NCBI GenBank assembly: GCA_024372625.1
Contig: CP099605.1
Coordinates: forward strand, 1,612,001-1,676,000
DNA from: Comamonadaceae bacterium OTU4NAUVB1
Lineage (GTDB): Bacteria > Pseudomonadota > Gammaproteobacteria > Burkholderiales > Burkholderiaceae_C
Direction of reading: 5' to 3'
Length of the DNA stretch: 64,000 bases
In this document: positions 1 through 8,698 of the stretch, piece by piece
How the letters are laid out: the number at the start of each line of letters is the position of its first letter
How positions within the stretch are numbered: the first letter of the stretch is position 1
Made by a program: the position numbers and the translations under genes
Notes under the pieces: model-generated
The model's database searches: none
What the model saw: the letters and a program-made list of their open reading frames with translations, nothing else
Told to the model about the DNA's origin: nothing

Positions 1-1049
1 CCCACCGCTCCAGCGTGCTGCACGCCTACGCGGCCGCGCTGCCCGACGTCATGTGCCTGTCGGCGCGCGACGCGGTGCTGCCGGTGGTGCCGATGTTCCA
101 CGTCAACGCCTGGGGCCTGCCGTATTCCGCCGCGCTCACCGGCTGCAAGCTGGTGTTCCCCGGTCCGGCGCTCGACGGCAAGTCGGTCTACGAACTCATC
201 GAGGCCGAGCGCGTCACCTTCGCCGCCGGCGTGCCCACCGTGTGGCAGATGCTGCTCGGGCACATGAAGCCCGGCGGCCTGCGCTTCTCGACCCTGAAGC
301 GCACGGTCATCGGCGGCTCCGCCTGTCCGCCGGCCATGATCCACGCCTTCCAGCAGGATTACGGCGTGGACGTCCTGCACGCCTGGGGCATGACCGAGAT
401 GAGCCCGCTGGGCACGCTGTGCACGCTGAAGAACAAGCACCTGGCCCTGCCGGCCGAGCAGCAGGATGCGATCCGCCTGAAGCAGGGCCGCGCGATCTAC
501 GGCGTCGACATGAAGATCGTCGACGGCCAGGGCGCCGAGCTGCCCTGGGACGGCCGGGCCTACGGCGATCTGCTGGTGAAGGGGCCGTGGATCGTCAAGG
601 CGTACTTCAAGGGCGAGGGCGGCGACCCGCTCGTGCCCGACGCGCAGGGCCGGGGCTGGTTTCCCACCGGCGACGTCGCCACCATCGACGCCGACGGCTA
701 CCTGCAGATCACCGACCGCAGCAAGGACGTGATCAAGTCCGGCGGTGAATGGATCAGCTCGATCGACATCGAGAACATCGCCGTGGCGCACCCGGGCGTG
801 GCCATGGCCGCCTGCATCGGCGTGGCGCATCCCAAGTGGGACGAGCGTCCGGTGGTGGCGGTGGTGCGCCGCCCGGGCAGCGAGGTCACGCGCGAGGAAC
901 TGCTGGCCTTCTACGAGGGCCGGACGGCCAAGTGGCAGATCCCCGACGACGTGATCTTCCTGGACGCCATCCCGATCGGCGCGACCGGCAAGATCCTGAA
1001 GACGAAGCTGCGCGAGCAACTGCGCGGCTACGTCCTGCCGGGTGTGTGA
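1..1049 (+). CDS. AMP-dependent acyl-CoA ligase, 3' part (medium/long-chain fatty acid type)
   Basis: Adenylate-forming enzyme that activates a carboxylic acid to its acyl-CoA with ATP and CoA. The gene enters from the left; the reading frame is open from base 3, and about 348 C-terminal residues of a family of roughly 540 are present. Seen in the sequence: the [10 protein letters not shown] adenylate-binding segment, the [11 protein letters not shown] / [14 protein letters not shown] hinge region, and the C-terminal [13 protein letters not shown] segment whose GK lysine is the catalytic lysine in this superfamily. The overall character resembles AlkK-type medium/long-chain ligases. It lies 142 bp upstream of a Liv-type importer and a beta-oxidation gene set, so it probably activates the imported substrate. 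The substrate itself cannot be read from the sequence. Confidence 0.9.
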   Translation, partial: HRSSVLHAYAAALPDVMCLSARDAVLPVVPMFHVNAWGLPYSAALTGCKLVFPGPALDGKSVYELIEAERVTFAAGVPTVWQMLLGHMKPGGLRFSTLKRTVIGGSACPPAMIHAFQQDYGVDVLHAWGMTEMSPLGTLCTLKNKHLALPAEQQDAIRLKQGRAIYGVDMKIVDGQGAELPWDGRAYGDLLVKGPWIVKAYFKGEGGDPLVPDAQGRGWFPTGDVATIDADGYLQITDRSKDVIKSGGEWISSIDIENIAVAHPGVAMAACIGVAHPKWDERPVVAVVRRPGSEVTREELLAFYEGRTAKWQIPDDVIFLDAIPIGATGKILKTKLREQLRGYVLPGV

Positions 1050-1191
1050 AAGGTCCGGTTTCGGGGGGCGCATGTCGCCTTGGCGATAGCCGGACACCCC
1101 CGTCGCCGGCGCGTTACGGGCATTCCCTGAGGGGGGGTTCGACCAAGGCTTGTAACCTGCGCCGCAGAACAGAACCATCCCGGAGACACGC

Positions 1192-2439
1192 ATGACCTTC
1201 GCAGTGAACGCAACGAGATCGGCCCTCGCCGCGGCGGCCCTCGCCGCCCTCGGCACCACCGGCGCGCTGGCCCAGCAGGGCGAGACCGTCAAGATCGCCT
1301 GGCTCGACCCGCTGTCGGGCCTGATGGCCGCGGTGGGCACCAACCAGCTCAAGAGCTTCCAGTTCCTGGCCGAGGAGTTCAACAAGAAGAACGTCGCCGG
1401 CGTGAAGTTCGAGATCATCGGCATCGACAACAAGCTCAGCCCCCAGGAGACCACCAGCGCGCTGCGCTCGGCCATGGACCAGGGCGCGCGCTACGTGGTG
1501 CAGGGCAACGGTTCCGGCCCGGCGCTGGCCATCATCGACGCGCTGGAGAAGCACAACGCGCGCAACCCGGGCAAGGAGGTGCTGTTCGTCAACTACGCCG
1601 CCGTCGATCCCGACCTGACCAACAGCAAGTGCAGCTACTGGCACTTCCGCCTCGACGCCGACACGTCGATGAAGATGGAAGCGCTCACCACCTTCATCAA
1701 GGACCAGGCCGACGTCAAGAAGGTCTACCTGATCAACCAGAACTACTCGCACGGCCAGCAGGTCTCCAAGTTCGCCAAGGAGAACCTGAAGGCCAAGCGC
1801 CCCGACGTGCAGATCGTCGGCGACGACCTGCACCCGCTGGCGCAGGTGCGCGACTTCGCGCCCTACATCGCCAAGATCAAGCAGTCGGGCGCCGACACGG
1901 TCATCACCGGCAACTGGGGCTCCGACCTGGCGCTGCTCATCAAGGCCTCCAACGACGCCGGGCTCGACGTCAAGTTCTACACCTACTACGCGGTCACCAC
2001 GGGCACGCCCACGGCCATGGGCGCGGCGTCCGACGGCAAGGTCTACGCGGTGGGCTACAGCCACTACAACGCGCCGGGCGTGATGCCCGCGCTGATGGCC
2101 GACTACAAGAAGCGCTTCAACGACGACCTCTACACCACCGACATCTACACCGTCTTCGCGATGCTCGGCGAGGGCTTCGCGCGCGCCAAGTCGACCGAGC
2201 CGGTGAAGGTGGCGGCAGTGCTCGAGGGCATGAAGTTCAAGAGCTTCAACGGCGACGTCGAGATGCGCAAGGCCGACCACCAGCTCCAGCAGGGCCTGTG
2301 GATCACGCGCTGGCAGAAGACCGACGCCAAGAACCCGTACAGCCCCGAGAACACCGGCTACACGCTCTATCCGATGAAGTACTACGAGGCCTACGTGGCC
2401 AGCACGCCGACCTCCTGCCAGATGAAGCGGCCGTCCTGA
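1192..2439 (+). CDS. Liv-type ABC transporter periplasmic substrate-binding protein
   Basis: Secreted solute receptor of a hydrophobic amino acid/carboxylate-type (HAAT) ABC importer, 415 aa. Residues 1 to about 27 form a Sec signal peptide (hydrophobic alanine-rich core, cleavage near ALA-QQ). The mature part has the periplasmic-binding-protein type 1 fold signature: a KIAWLDPLSG start, then repeated alpha/beta segments ending in the hinge region near YTLYPMKYYE. It is the first gene of livK-H-M-G-F order and follows an acyl-CoA ligase. In such settings these receptors often bind aromatic or aliphatic carboxylates rather than branched-chain amino acids, so the ligand is left open. The ATG at 1192 is preceded by a weak GGAG (cccggagacacgc). 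Confidence 0.93.
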   Translation: MTFAVNATRSALAAAALAALGTTGALAQQGETVKIAWLDPLSGLMAAVGTNQLKSFQFLAEEFNKKNVAGVKFEIIGIDNKLSPQETTSALRSAMDQGARYVVQGNGSGPALAIIDALEKHNARNPGKEVLFVNYAAVDPDLTNSKCSYWHFRLDADTSMKMEALTTFIKDQADVKKVYLINQNYSHGQQVSKFAKENLKAKRPDVQIVGDDLHPLAQVRDFAPYIAKIKQSGADTVITGNWGSDLALLIKASNDAGLDVKFYTYYAVTTGTPTAMGAASDGKVYAVGYSHYNAPGVMPALMADYKKRFNDDLYTTDIYTVFAMLGEGFARAKSTEPVKVAAVLEGMKFKSFNGDVEMRKADHQLQQGLWITRWQKTDAKNPYSPENTGYTLYPMKYYEAYVASTPTSCQMKRPS

Positions 2440-2509
2440 GCGTGCCGATCCGCGCCACGCGGCTCCGGTGCGTCGTCACGCACCGGCCAGCACTTTTCCT
2501 CTCCGCCCG

Positions 2510-3463
2510 ATGAACGTCGAATTCTTCGCCATCTCGCTGCTCAACGGCGTGAGCTACGGCCTGCTGCTGTTCATGCTGAGTTCCGGCCTGACGCTGATCT
2601 TCAGCATGATGGGCGTGCTCAACTTCGCCCACACCAGCTTCTACATGCTGGGCGCCTACCTGGCCTACACGATCTCCGGCCTGGTGGGGTTCTGGCCGGC
2701 GCTGGTGCTGGCGCCCCTGATCGTCTTCGCGCTGGGCGCGGCCTTCGAGCGCTACAGCCTGCGGCGCGTGCACAAGTTCGGCCACGTGCCCGAACTGCTC
2801 ATCACCTTCGGGCTGTCCTACCTCATCCTGGAGATCGTGCAGCTGCTGTGGGGCCGCTCGACCGTCCCCTACGGCCTGCCGACGCAGCTGCAGGGGCCGC
2901 TGTTCACGCTCTACGGCACCCAGTTCCCGAAGTCGCGCTCGTTCATCATGCTGCTCGCGCTGCTGATGCTCGGCGCGGTCTGGCTGCTGCTCACGCGCAC
3001 GCGGGTCGGCCTGGTGATCCAGGCGGCGCTCAAGCACCCCGAGATGGTGGAGGCGCTCGGGCACAACGTGCCGCGCGTGTTCATGCTGGTGTTCGGCGGC
3101 GGCGCGGCGCTGGCGGCGCTCGCCGGCGTGATCGGCGGCAACACCTACGTCACCGAGCCCGCGATGGCCGCCTCGGTCGGCTCCATCATCTTCGTGGTGG
3201 TGGTCGTCGGCGGCATGGGGTCCCTGGCCGGCGCCTTCCTCGCGTCGCTGCTCATCGGCATCGTGCAGACCTTCGCCGTGGCCATGGACCAGTCGCTCGC
3301 CACCGGCCTGCAGGCCCTGGGCGTGGCCGTCAGCGACCAGACGCCGGGCTACGAACTGCTGCGGCTCACCATCTCGCAGGTCGCGCCGATCCTGCCGTAC
3401 CTGATGCTCGTGCTGATCCTGATCTTCAGGCCCAAGGGCCTGCTGGGCACGCGGGAAGACTGA
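2510..3463 (+). CDS. Liv-type ABC transporter permease, LivH family
   Basis: Inner-membrane permease of the HAAT importer, 317 aa. The start at 2510 (MNVEFFAISLLNGVSYG) matches the usual LivH N-terminus; the frame is open further upstream but without a typical membrane start. About eight hydrophobic segments are visible, including GLTLIFSMMGVLNFAHTSFY, the classic LivH motif, and the cytoplasmic coupling region around QAALKHPEMVEALGHNVPRV. It sits 70 bp after the binding-protein gene and 17 bp before the LivM gene. It should pair with LivM to form the channel. Confidence 0.93.
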   Translation: MNVEFFAISLLNGVSYGLLLFMLSSGLTLIFSMMGVLNFAHTSFYMLGAYLAYTISGLVGFWPALVLAPLIVFALGAAFERYSLRRVHKFGHVPELLITFGLSYLILEIVQLLWGRSTVPYGLPTQLQGPLFTLYGTQFPKSRSFIMLLALLMLGAVWLLLTRTRVGLVIQAALKHPEMVEALGHNVPRVFMLVFGGGAALAALAGVIGGNTYVTEPAMAASVGSIIFVVVVVGGMGSLAGAFLASLLIGIVQTFAVAMDQSLATGLQALGVAVSDQTPGYELLRLTISQVAPILPYLMLVLILIFRPKGLLGTRED

Positions 3464-3480
3464 CCGGACCCCGCCATCCC

Positions 3481-4836
3481 ATGAACACCCTCGCATCCGG
3501 GGCCGTCCGGCCCGCCGGCTACCGCTACGGCGTCAAGCCCTTCAACGCCAAGCGCGTGCTGACCTGGGGGCTCTTCGCCCTGGTGCTGGCCGTCGCGCCG
3601 CTGGTCTTCCGCAGCAGCCTGGCGCTCACCATGCTCTCGCAGATCGGCTACCTCATCGTCATCTGCCTGAGCTACAACATGCTGCTGGGGCAGGGCGGCA
3701 TGCTGAGCTTCGGCCACGCGGTCTACACCGGCCTGGGCTCGTTCATCGCCATCCACGCCATGAACCTCGCGGCCCAGGGCAGCCTGCCGGTGCCGCTGGT
3801 GCTCATCCCGCTCGTGGGCGGACTCGGCGGCATGTTCTTCGCCATCCTGTTCGGCTACGTCAGCACCAAGAAGTCGGGCACCACCTTCGCCATGATCACG
3901 CTCGGCCTGGGCGAGCTGGTGGCGTCGATGGCGCTGATGTTCCCGACCTTCTTCGGCGGCGAGGGCGGCATCACCACCAACCGCGTCTACGGCGCGCCCT
4001 TCCTCGGGCTGACCTTCGGGCCGCAGATCCAGGTGTACTACCTGATCGCCGCGTACTGCTTCGTGTGCACGGCGCTGATGTACGCCTTCACCGCCACGCC
4101 GCTCGGGCGCATGCTCAACGCCGTGCGCGACAACCCCGAGCGGGTCGAGTTCATCGGCTACAACACCCAGCGCGTGCGCTACACGGCCTTCATCATCGCG
4201 GGCTTCTTCGCCGGCATCGGGGGCGGGCTCGCGACCATCAACTTCGAGATCGTCAACGCGGCCGACAGCCTCAACGGCGTGCGCTCGGGCGGCTACCTGC
4301 TGTTCACCTTCCTGGGCGGCGCGACCTACTTCTTCGGGCCGATCATCGGCGCGGTGCTGCTGGTGTTCGCCTCGATCCTGCTGTCGGAGCTGAGCAAGGC
4401 GTGGCTGCTCTACCTGGGGCTGATCTTCCTGTTCATGGTGATGTTCGCGCCCGGCGGCGTCGCCAGCCTCGTCATGACCAACCTGCGGGTGGCGCGCTTC
4501 GGCAAGTTCGGCCCGTTCTGGGTGCTGTACGCGGGACTGCTGGCGACCGGCGCGCTGGCGGTGGCGGGCGCGGCGGCACTGGTCGAGATGATCTACCACA
4601 TGCAGCTCAACGCGGCGCTGGGCCCCAACCTGCGGTTCCTCGGTCTGACGCTGGACACCGCCAGCGCGTCGAGCTGGGCGGCGGCGGCGGCGCTGCTGGT
4701 GGTCGGCGGCGCGTTGCTTGAGATGGTGCGGCGGCGCTTCGTGGTGGCCTGGGGCCGGGCGCAGGAGCAGATCGAGGCCGAGGTCCAGCAGCGCCTGGGA
4801 CGTCGCGCCACGCCCGCGCAGGGAGCCGTGCAATGA
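3481..4836 (+). CDS. Liv-type ABC transporter permease, LivM family, with C-terminal extension
   Basis: Second inner-membrane permease of the importer, 451 aa. The LivM core is clear: YNMLLGQGGMLSFGHAVYTG, and the coupling helix near LGRMLNAVRDNPERVEFIGYN. After the normal end of the LivM fold (about residue 335) come two further hydrophobic segments (around FWVLYAGLLATGALAVAGAA and WAAAAALLVVGGALLEM) and a charged, glutamine-rich tail. The protein is therefore longer than typical LivM proteins. The stop codon overlaps the ATG of the next ATPase gene (ATGA at 4833), pointing to translational coupling. Confidence 0.92.
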   Translation: MNTLASGAVRPAGYRYGVKPFNAKRVLTWGLFALVLAVAPLVFRSSLALTMLSQIGYLIVICLSYNMLLGQGGMLSFGHAVYTGLGSFIAIHAMNLAAQGSLPVPLVLIPLVGGLGGMFFAILFGYVSTKKSGTTFAMITLGLGELVASMALMFPTFFGGEGGITTNRVYGAPFLGLTFGPQIQVYYLIAAYCFVCTALMYAFTATPLGRMLNAVRDNPERVEFIGYNTQRVRYTAFIIAGFFAGIGGGLATINFEIVNAADSLNGVRSGGYLLFTFLGGATYFFGPIIGAVLLVFASILLSELSKAWLLYLGLIFLFMVMFAPGGVASLVMTNLRVARFGKFGPFWVLYAGLLATGALAVAGAAALVEMIYHMQLNAALGPNLRFLGLTLDTASASSWAAAAALLVVGGALLEMVRRRFVVAWGRAQEQIEAEVQQRLGRRATPAQGAVQ

Positions 4837-5636
4837 GCCGGGACGCAGCCGCCGACACGGCCGCCACCGGCGCCTGGGCGCTGGAACTCAAGGGTCTGCG
4901 CAAGAACTTCGGCAAGACCGAGATCATCCGCGGCGTCGACCTGGCGGTGCGCGCGGGCGAACGCATCGCCGTCATCGGGCCCAACGGCGCGGGCAAGTCG
5001 ACGCTGTTCAACCTCATCAGCGGCCGCCTCGCGCCCACGAGCGGCGAAGTGCGCCTCGACGGCCGCCGCATCGACGGCATGCGCCCGTTCGAGATCAACC
5101 GGCTGGGCCTGTCGCGCAGCTTCCAGATCACCAACATCTTCCCCAAGCTCAGCGTGTTCGAGAACCTGCGCTGTGGGGTGCTGTGGAGCCTGGGCTACCG
5201 CTACACCTTCCTGCGCTTCCTCTCGCGGCTGGACGATGCCAACGCGCGCGCCGAGCAGCTGATGCGCCAGGTCGGCCTGGAGCCCAAGCACGACGTGCTC
5301 GCCATGAACCTCACCTATGCCGAGCAGCGGGCGCTGGAGATCGGCGTGACCATCGCCGGCGGCGCCGGCGTCATCCTGCTGGACGAGCCGACCGCCGGCA
5401 TGAGCAAGACCGAGACCGCGCATTTCATCGCGCTCATCAAGGAGGTGACCGTGGGCCGCACGCTGCTGACCGTGGAGCACGACATGGGCGTGGTCTTCGG
5501 ACTCGCCGACAAGATCGCGGTGGTGGTCTACGGCGAGGTCATCGCCTTCGACACCCCGGCGGCGGTGCGCGCCAACGCGCGCGTGCAGGAGGCCTACCTG
5601 GGCTCCTCCGTGGCCGACGCGCAGGGAGGGCACTGA
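4833..5636 (+). CDS. Liv-type ABC transporter ATP-binding protein, LivG family
   Basis: Cytoplasmic ATPase subunit, 267 aa. Walker A is canonical (GPNGAGKST) and Walker B is present (ILLDEPTAGM). The segment between them has LivG-type features: SRSFQITNIFPKLSVFENLRC in the Q-loop region, and the H-loop histidine in TVEHDMGVV. The ABC signature is atypical, reading NLTYAEQRALEIG where LSxGxQR would be expected; this variant is frequent in LivG-like proteins. It overlaps the livM gene by four bases and is followed after two bases by the second ATPase. Confidence 0.93.
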   Translation: MSRDAAADTAATGAWALELKGLRKNFGKTEIIRGVDLAVRAGERIAVIGPNGAGKSTLFNLISGRLAPTSGEVRLDGRRIDGMRPFEINRLGLSRSFQITNIFPKLSVFENLRCGVLWSLGYRYTFLRFLSRLDDANARAEQLMRQVGLEPKHDVLAMNLTYAEQRALEIGVTIAGGAGVILLDEPTAGMSKTETAHFIALIKEVTVGRTLLTVEHDMGVVFGLADKIAVVVYGEVIAFDTPAAVRANARVQEAYLGSSVADAQGGH

Positions 5637-5638
5637 GC

Positions 5639-6340
5639 ATGCTCGAGCTGCAGGACCTGCACGCCTACTACGGCAAGAGCCACGTGCTCCACGGGGTGTC
5701 GTTTTCCGTCGGCGCGGGCGAGATCGTGGCGCTGCTCGGGCGCAACGGATCGGGCCGCTCGACCACCGCCAAGGCGATCATGGGGCTGGTGCATGCCGAG
5801 GGCACGCTGCGCTGGAAGGACCGGGACATCCTGCGCCGCAAGGCCTACGAGATCGCCCACCTCGGCATCGGCTACGTGCCCGAGAACCGCGACATCTTCC
5901 CCAAGCTGACGGTGCACCAGAACCTGATGCTCGGCCAGAAGGGCGCCAAGGCGGCCCGGGGCGGGCGGTGGTCGTTCGACGACATGTACGCCATGTTCCC
6001 GCGCCTGAAGGAGCGCCAGCACACCGAGGCCGGCGTGCTCTCCGGCGGCGAGCAGCAGATGCTCACGCTGTGCCGCACGCTGATGGGCGATCCCGACCTG
6101 ATCATCATCGACGAGCCCACCGAGGGCCTCGCGCCCAAGATCGTCGAGCTGGTGGGAGAGTACCTGCGGCGGTTGAAGGACCGGGGCGTGTCGGTGCTGC
6201 TGATCGAGCAGAAGCTGACCATCGCCATGCAGATCTCCGACCGCGCGCTGGTCATGGGCCACGGCAGCATCGTCTTCGACGGCACGCCCGACGGCCTGCG
6301 CGCCGACGCGGCCACGCGCAAGGAATGGCTGGAGGTGTGA
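5639..6340 (+). CDS. Liv-type ABC transporter ATP-binding protein, LivF family
   Basis: Second cytoplasmic ATPase, 233 aa, normal LivF length. Visible motifs: VPENRDIFPKLTVHQNL in the Q-loop region, LSGGEQQML (ABC signature), LIIIDEPTEGLAP (Walker B), and IEQ in place of the H-loop histidine as is usual for LivF. The Walker A reads GRNGSGRST, so the invariant lysine is arginine at residue 40 (codon cgc). I recall that R-type Walker A variants occur in some LivF proteins of this order, but this was not checked. LivG in the same operon keeps its lysine. It is the last gene of the transporter operon, followed by a hairpin at 6413. Confidence 0.92.
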   Translation: MLELQDLHAYYGKSHVLHGVSFSVGAGEIVALLGRNGSGRSTTAKAIMGLVHAEGTLRWKDRDILRRKAYEIAHLGIGYVPENRDIFPKLTVHQNLMLGQKGAKAARGGRWSFDDMYAMFPRLKERQHTEAGVLSGGEQQMLTLCRTLMGDPDLIIIDEPTEGLAPKIVELVGEYLRRLKDRGVSVLLIEQKLTIAMQISDRALVMGHGSIVFDGTPDGLRADAATRKEWLEV

Positions 6341-6412
6341 GCCGCACGGACGTTGTCACGGCAGGGACTGACCCGATGGTCCGCACCGCGGCGAATGCCT
6401 AGAATTTCACGC

Positions 6413-6435
6413 AAAAGAACACTCGTTCTTTTTTT
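6413..6435 (+). terminator. Hairpin plus T-tract after the liv operon (possible operator)
   Basis: An 8-bp stem (AAAAGAAC / GTTCTTTT) with an ACTC loop runs into a T-tract, which fits an intrinsic terminator for the transporter operon ending at 6340. The same bases form an imperfect palindrome about 115 bp upstream of the fadB-like start. It could therefore instead, or also, be a repressor site for the downstream gene. Confidence 0.55.
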
Positions 6436-6548
6436 CCACTCCAGAACCCCGGCGGTGACGCCGTGGCCGGCATCCCGTGCCGGACCCGAAGCCGCCACCG
6501 CCCGCCATCCTTTACCGCAACTTCTCTCACCCATCGAAGGAACGCAGC

Positions 6549-8660
6549 ATGACGGCTGAATACAAAGTGCTCGGCGAGGTCGCCGTGATCACGCTGGCCA
6601 ACCCGCCGGTCAACGGACTCGGGCATGCCACGCGACAGGGCGTCACCGAGGGGCTGGCGAAAGCCAACGCCGACGACGCGATCAAGGCGGTGGTGATCAC
6701 CGGCGCGGGCAAGGCCTTCTCCGGCGGCGCCGACATCAAGGAATTCGGCACGCCGCGCGCGCTGCAGGACCCGAACCTGCTCAGCGTGATCCTGGCGCTG
6801 GAAGCCTCGCCCAAGCCGGTCGTGGCGGCGATCCACTCGGTGTGCATGGGCGGCGGGCTCGAGCTCGCGCTGGGCTGCCACTACCGCGTGGCCGCGCCGG
6901 GCACCAGCGTCGCGCTGCCGGAGGTCAAGCTCGGCCTGCTGCCGGGGGCCGGCGGCACGCAGCGCCTGCCGCGCCTGCTGGGCGTGGAGACGGCGCTCAA
7001 CATGATCGTCAGCGGCGAGGCCGTCAAGAGCGAGGTGCTCGCCGGCCTGCCGGGCCAGAAGCTGTTCGACGCCATGGCGCAGTCGCGCGAATCGCTGCTC
7101 GACGAGGCGGTGATCTATGCCAAGTCGGTCGGCGGGCGCGATCCGGCCGACCTGCCGCTGGTGCGCAACCTGCCGTGCCGCCACCCCCAGGGCGACGCCT
7201 ATTTCCAGTTCGCCCGCAACATGGTCGGCGGCATGTCGAAGAACTACCCGGCGCCGCTCAAGTGCGTCGAGGCGGTCAAGGCCGCGGCCAGCGGCAAGAA
7301 GTTCGACGAAGGCCTGGCCGAGGAGCGGCGCCTGTTCACCGAACTCATGTTCACGCCCGAGTCGCTGGCCCTGCGCCACCTGTTCATGGCCGAGCGCGCC
7401 GCGAGCAAGATCCCCGACGTGCCCGAGGACACGCCCAAGCGCGAGATCAAGGCCGTGGGCGTGATCGGCGCCGGCACCATGGGCGGCGGCATCTCGATGA
7501 ACTTCCTCAACGCCGGCATCCCGGTGAAGATCCTGGAGATGAAGCAGGAGGCGCTGGACCGCGGCATCGCCACCATCCGCAAGAACTACGAGGCGCAGGT
7601 CAAGAAGGGCAAGCTCAAGCCCGAGAAGTACGAGGAGCGCATGGCGCTGCTGACCACCACGCTCGACTACGCCGAGCTGAAGGACGCCGACCTGATCATC
7701 GAGGCGGTGTTCGAGGAGCTCGGCGTCAAGGAGAAGGTGTTCAACCAGCTCGACGCCGTCGCCAAGCCCGGCGCCATCCTGGCCTCCAACACCTCCACGC
7801 TGGACGTCGACAAGATCGCCGCCTTCACCCGGCGGCCGCAGGACGTGGTCGGCATGCACTTCTTCAGCCCCGCCAACGTGATGCGCCTGCTCGAGGTGGT
7901 GCGCGGCGCGAAGACGGGCAAGGACGTGCTGGCCACCGTGATGGCGCTGGCCAAGAAGATCAAGAAGACGGCCGTGGTCTCGGGCGTGTGCGACGGCTTC
8001 ATCGGCAACCGCATGATCGAGCAGTACAGCCGCCAGGCCGGCTTCCTGCTCGACGAGGGCGCGACGCCGCAGCAGGTGGACCGGGCGGCCGAGAAGTTCG
8101 GCTTCGCGATGGGGCCGTTCCGCATGGGCGACCTCGCGGGCAACGACATCGGCTGGGCGATCCGCAAGCGCCGCGCGACCGAGCGCGCCGACATGAAATA
8201 CAGCCGCACGGCCGACAAGCTGTGCGAGCTCGGCCGATTCGGCCAGAAGACCGGCGCCGGCTGGTACGACTACAAGCCCGGCAAGCGCGACGCCATCCCC
8301 AGCCAGGTCGTGAACGACCTGATCGAGCAGCACCGCAAGGACGAGGGCATTACCCCGCGCAGGATCAGCGACGAGGAGATCGTCCAGCGCCTGGTCTATT
8401 CGCTGGTCAACGAGGGCGCGCGCATCCTGGAGGACGGCATCGCCAGCAAGGCGAGCGACATCGACATGGTCTACCTCACGGGTTACGGCTTCCCGATGTG
8501 GCGCGGCGGCCCGATGCACTACGCGGGGCAGGTCGGGCTCTACAACGTGGCCGAGTCGATGAAGCGCTTCGCGCGCAACCCGCGCGACGACGGCAAGTTC
8601 TGGGAGCCGGCGCCGCTGATCCAGAAGCTGGTGGCCGAAGGCAGGACCTTCTCGTCCTGA
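6549..8660 (+). CDS. Bifunctional enoyl-CoA hydratase / 3-hydroxyacyl-CoA dehydrogenase
   Basis: Multifunctional beta-oxidation enzyme, 703 aa. The N-terminal crotonase domain (about 1-190) carries the oxyanion-hole segment [11 protein letters not shown] and both catalytic glutamate regions ([11 protein letters not shown] and [17 protein letters not shown]). The central NAD-binding domain (from about 300) has [12 protein letters not shown], and [10 protein letters not shown] supplies the catalytic histidine. A C-terminal 3HCDH domain pair follows ([18 protein letters not shown]). The start at 6549 was chosen over upstream in-frame starts because it has a purine-rich site (gaaggaac) and matches the family's N-terminus. 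With the thiolase and acyl-CoA dehydrogenase downstream it supplies a full beta-oxidation turn. Confidence 0.95.
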   Translation: MTAEYKVLGEVAVITLANPPVNGLGHATRQGVTEGLAKANADDAIKAVVITGAGKAFSGGADIKEFGTPRALQDPNLLSVILALEASPKPVVAAIHSVCMGGGLELALGCHYRVAAPGTSVALPEVKLGLLPGAGGTQRLPRLLGVETALNMIVSGEAVKSEVLAGLPGQKLFDAMAQSRESLLDEAVIYAKSVGGRDPADLPLVRNLPCRHPQGDAYFQFARNMVGGMSKNYPAPLKCVEAVKAAASGKKFDEGLAEERRLFTELMFTPESLALRHLFMAERAASKIPDVPEDTPKREIKAVGVIGAGTMGGGISMNFLNAGIPVKILEMKQEALDRGIATIRKNYEAQVKKGKLKPEKYEERMALLTTTLDYAELKDADLIIEAVFEELGVKEKVFNQLDAVAKPGAILASNTSTLDVDKIAAFTRRPQDVVGMHFFSPANVMRLLEVVRGAKTGKDVLATVMALAKKIKKTAVVSGVCDGFIGNRMIEQYSRQAGFLLDEGATPQQVDRAAEKFGFAMGPFRMGDLAGNDIGWAIRKRRATERADMKYSRTADKLCELGRFGQKTGAGWYDYKPGKRDAIPSQVVNDLIEQHRKDEGITPRRISDEEIVQRLVYSLVNEGARILEDGIASKASDIDMVYLTGYGFPMWRGGPMHYAGQVGLYNVAESMKRFARNPRDDGKFWEPAPLIQKLVAEGRTFSS

Positions 8661-8698
8661 ACGCGCGGTTGCGACGGCGACGCGGGCGGCGAGGGCAC

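Noticed and set aside
2303..3496. Long minus-strand open frame opposite livH, and similar long antisense frames opposite fadB, crtXY and hrpA
   Set aside because: They are rich in His, Arg, Gln and Asp with no recognisable domain, as expected for shadows of GC-rich genes; the plus-strand genes have clear families.
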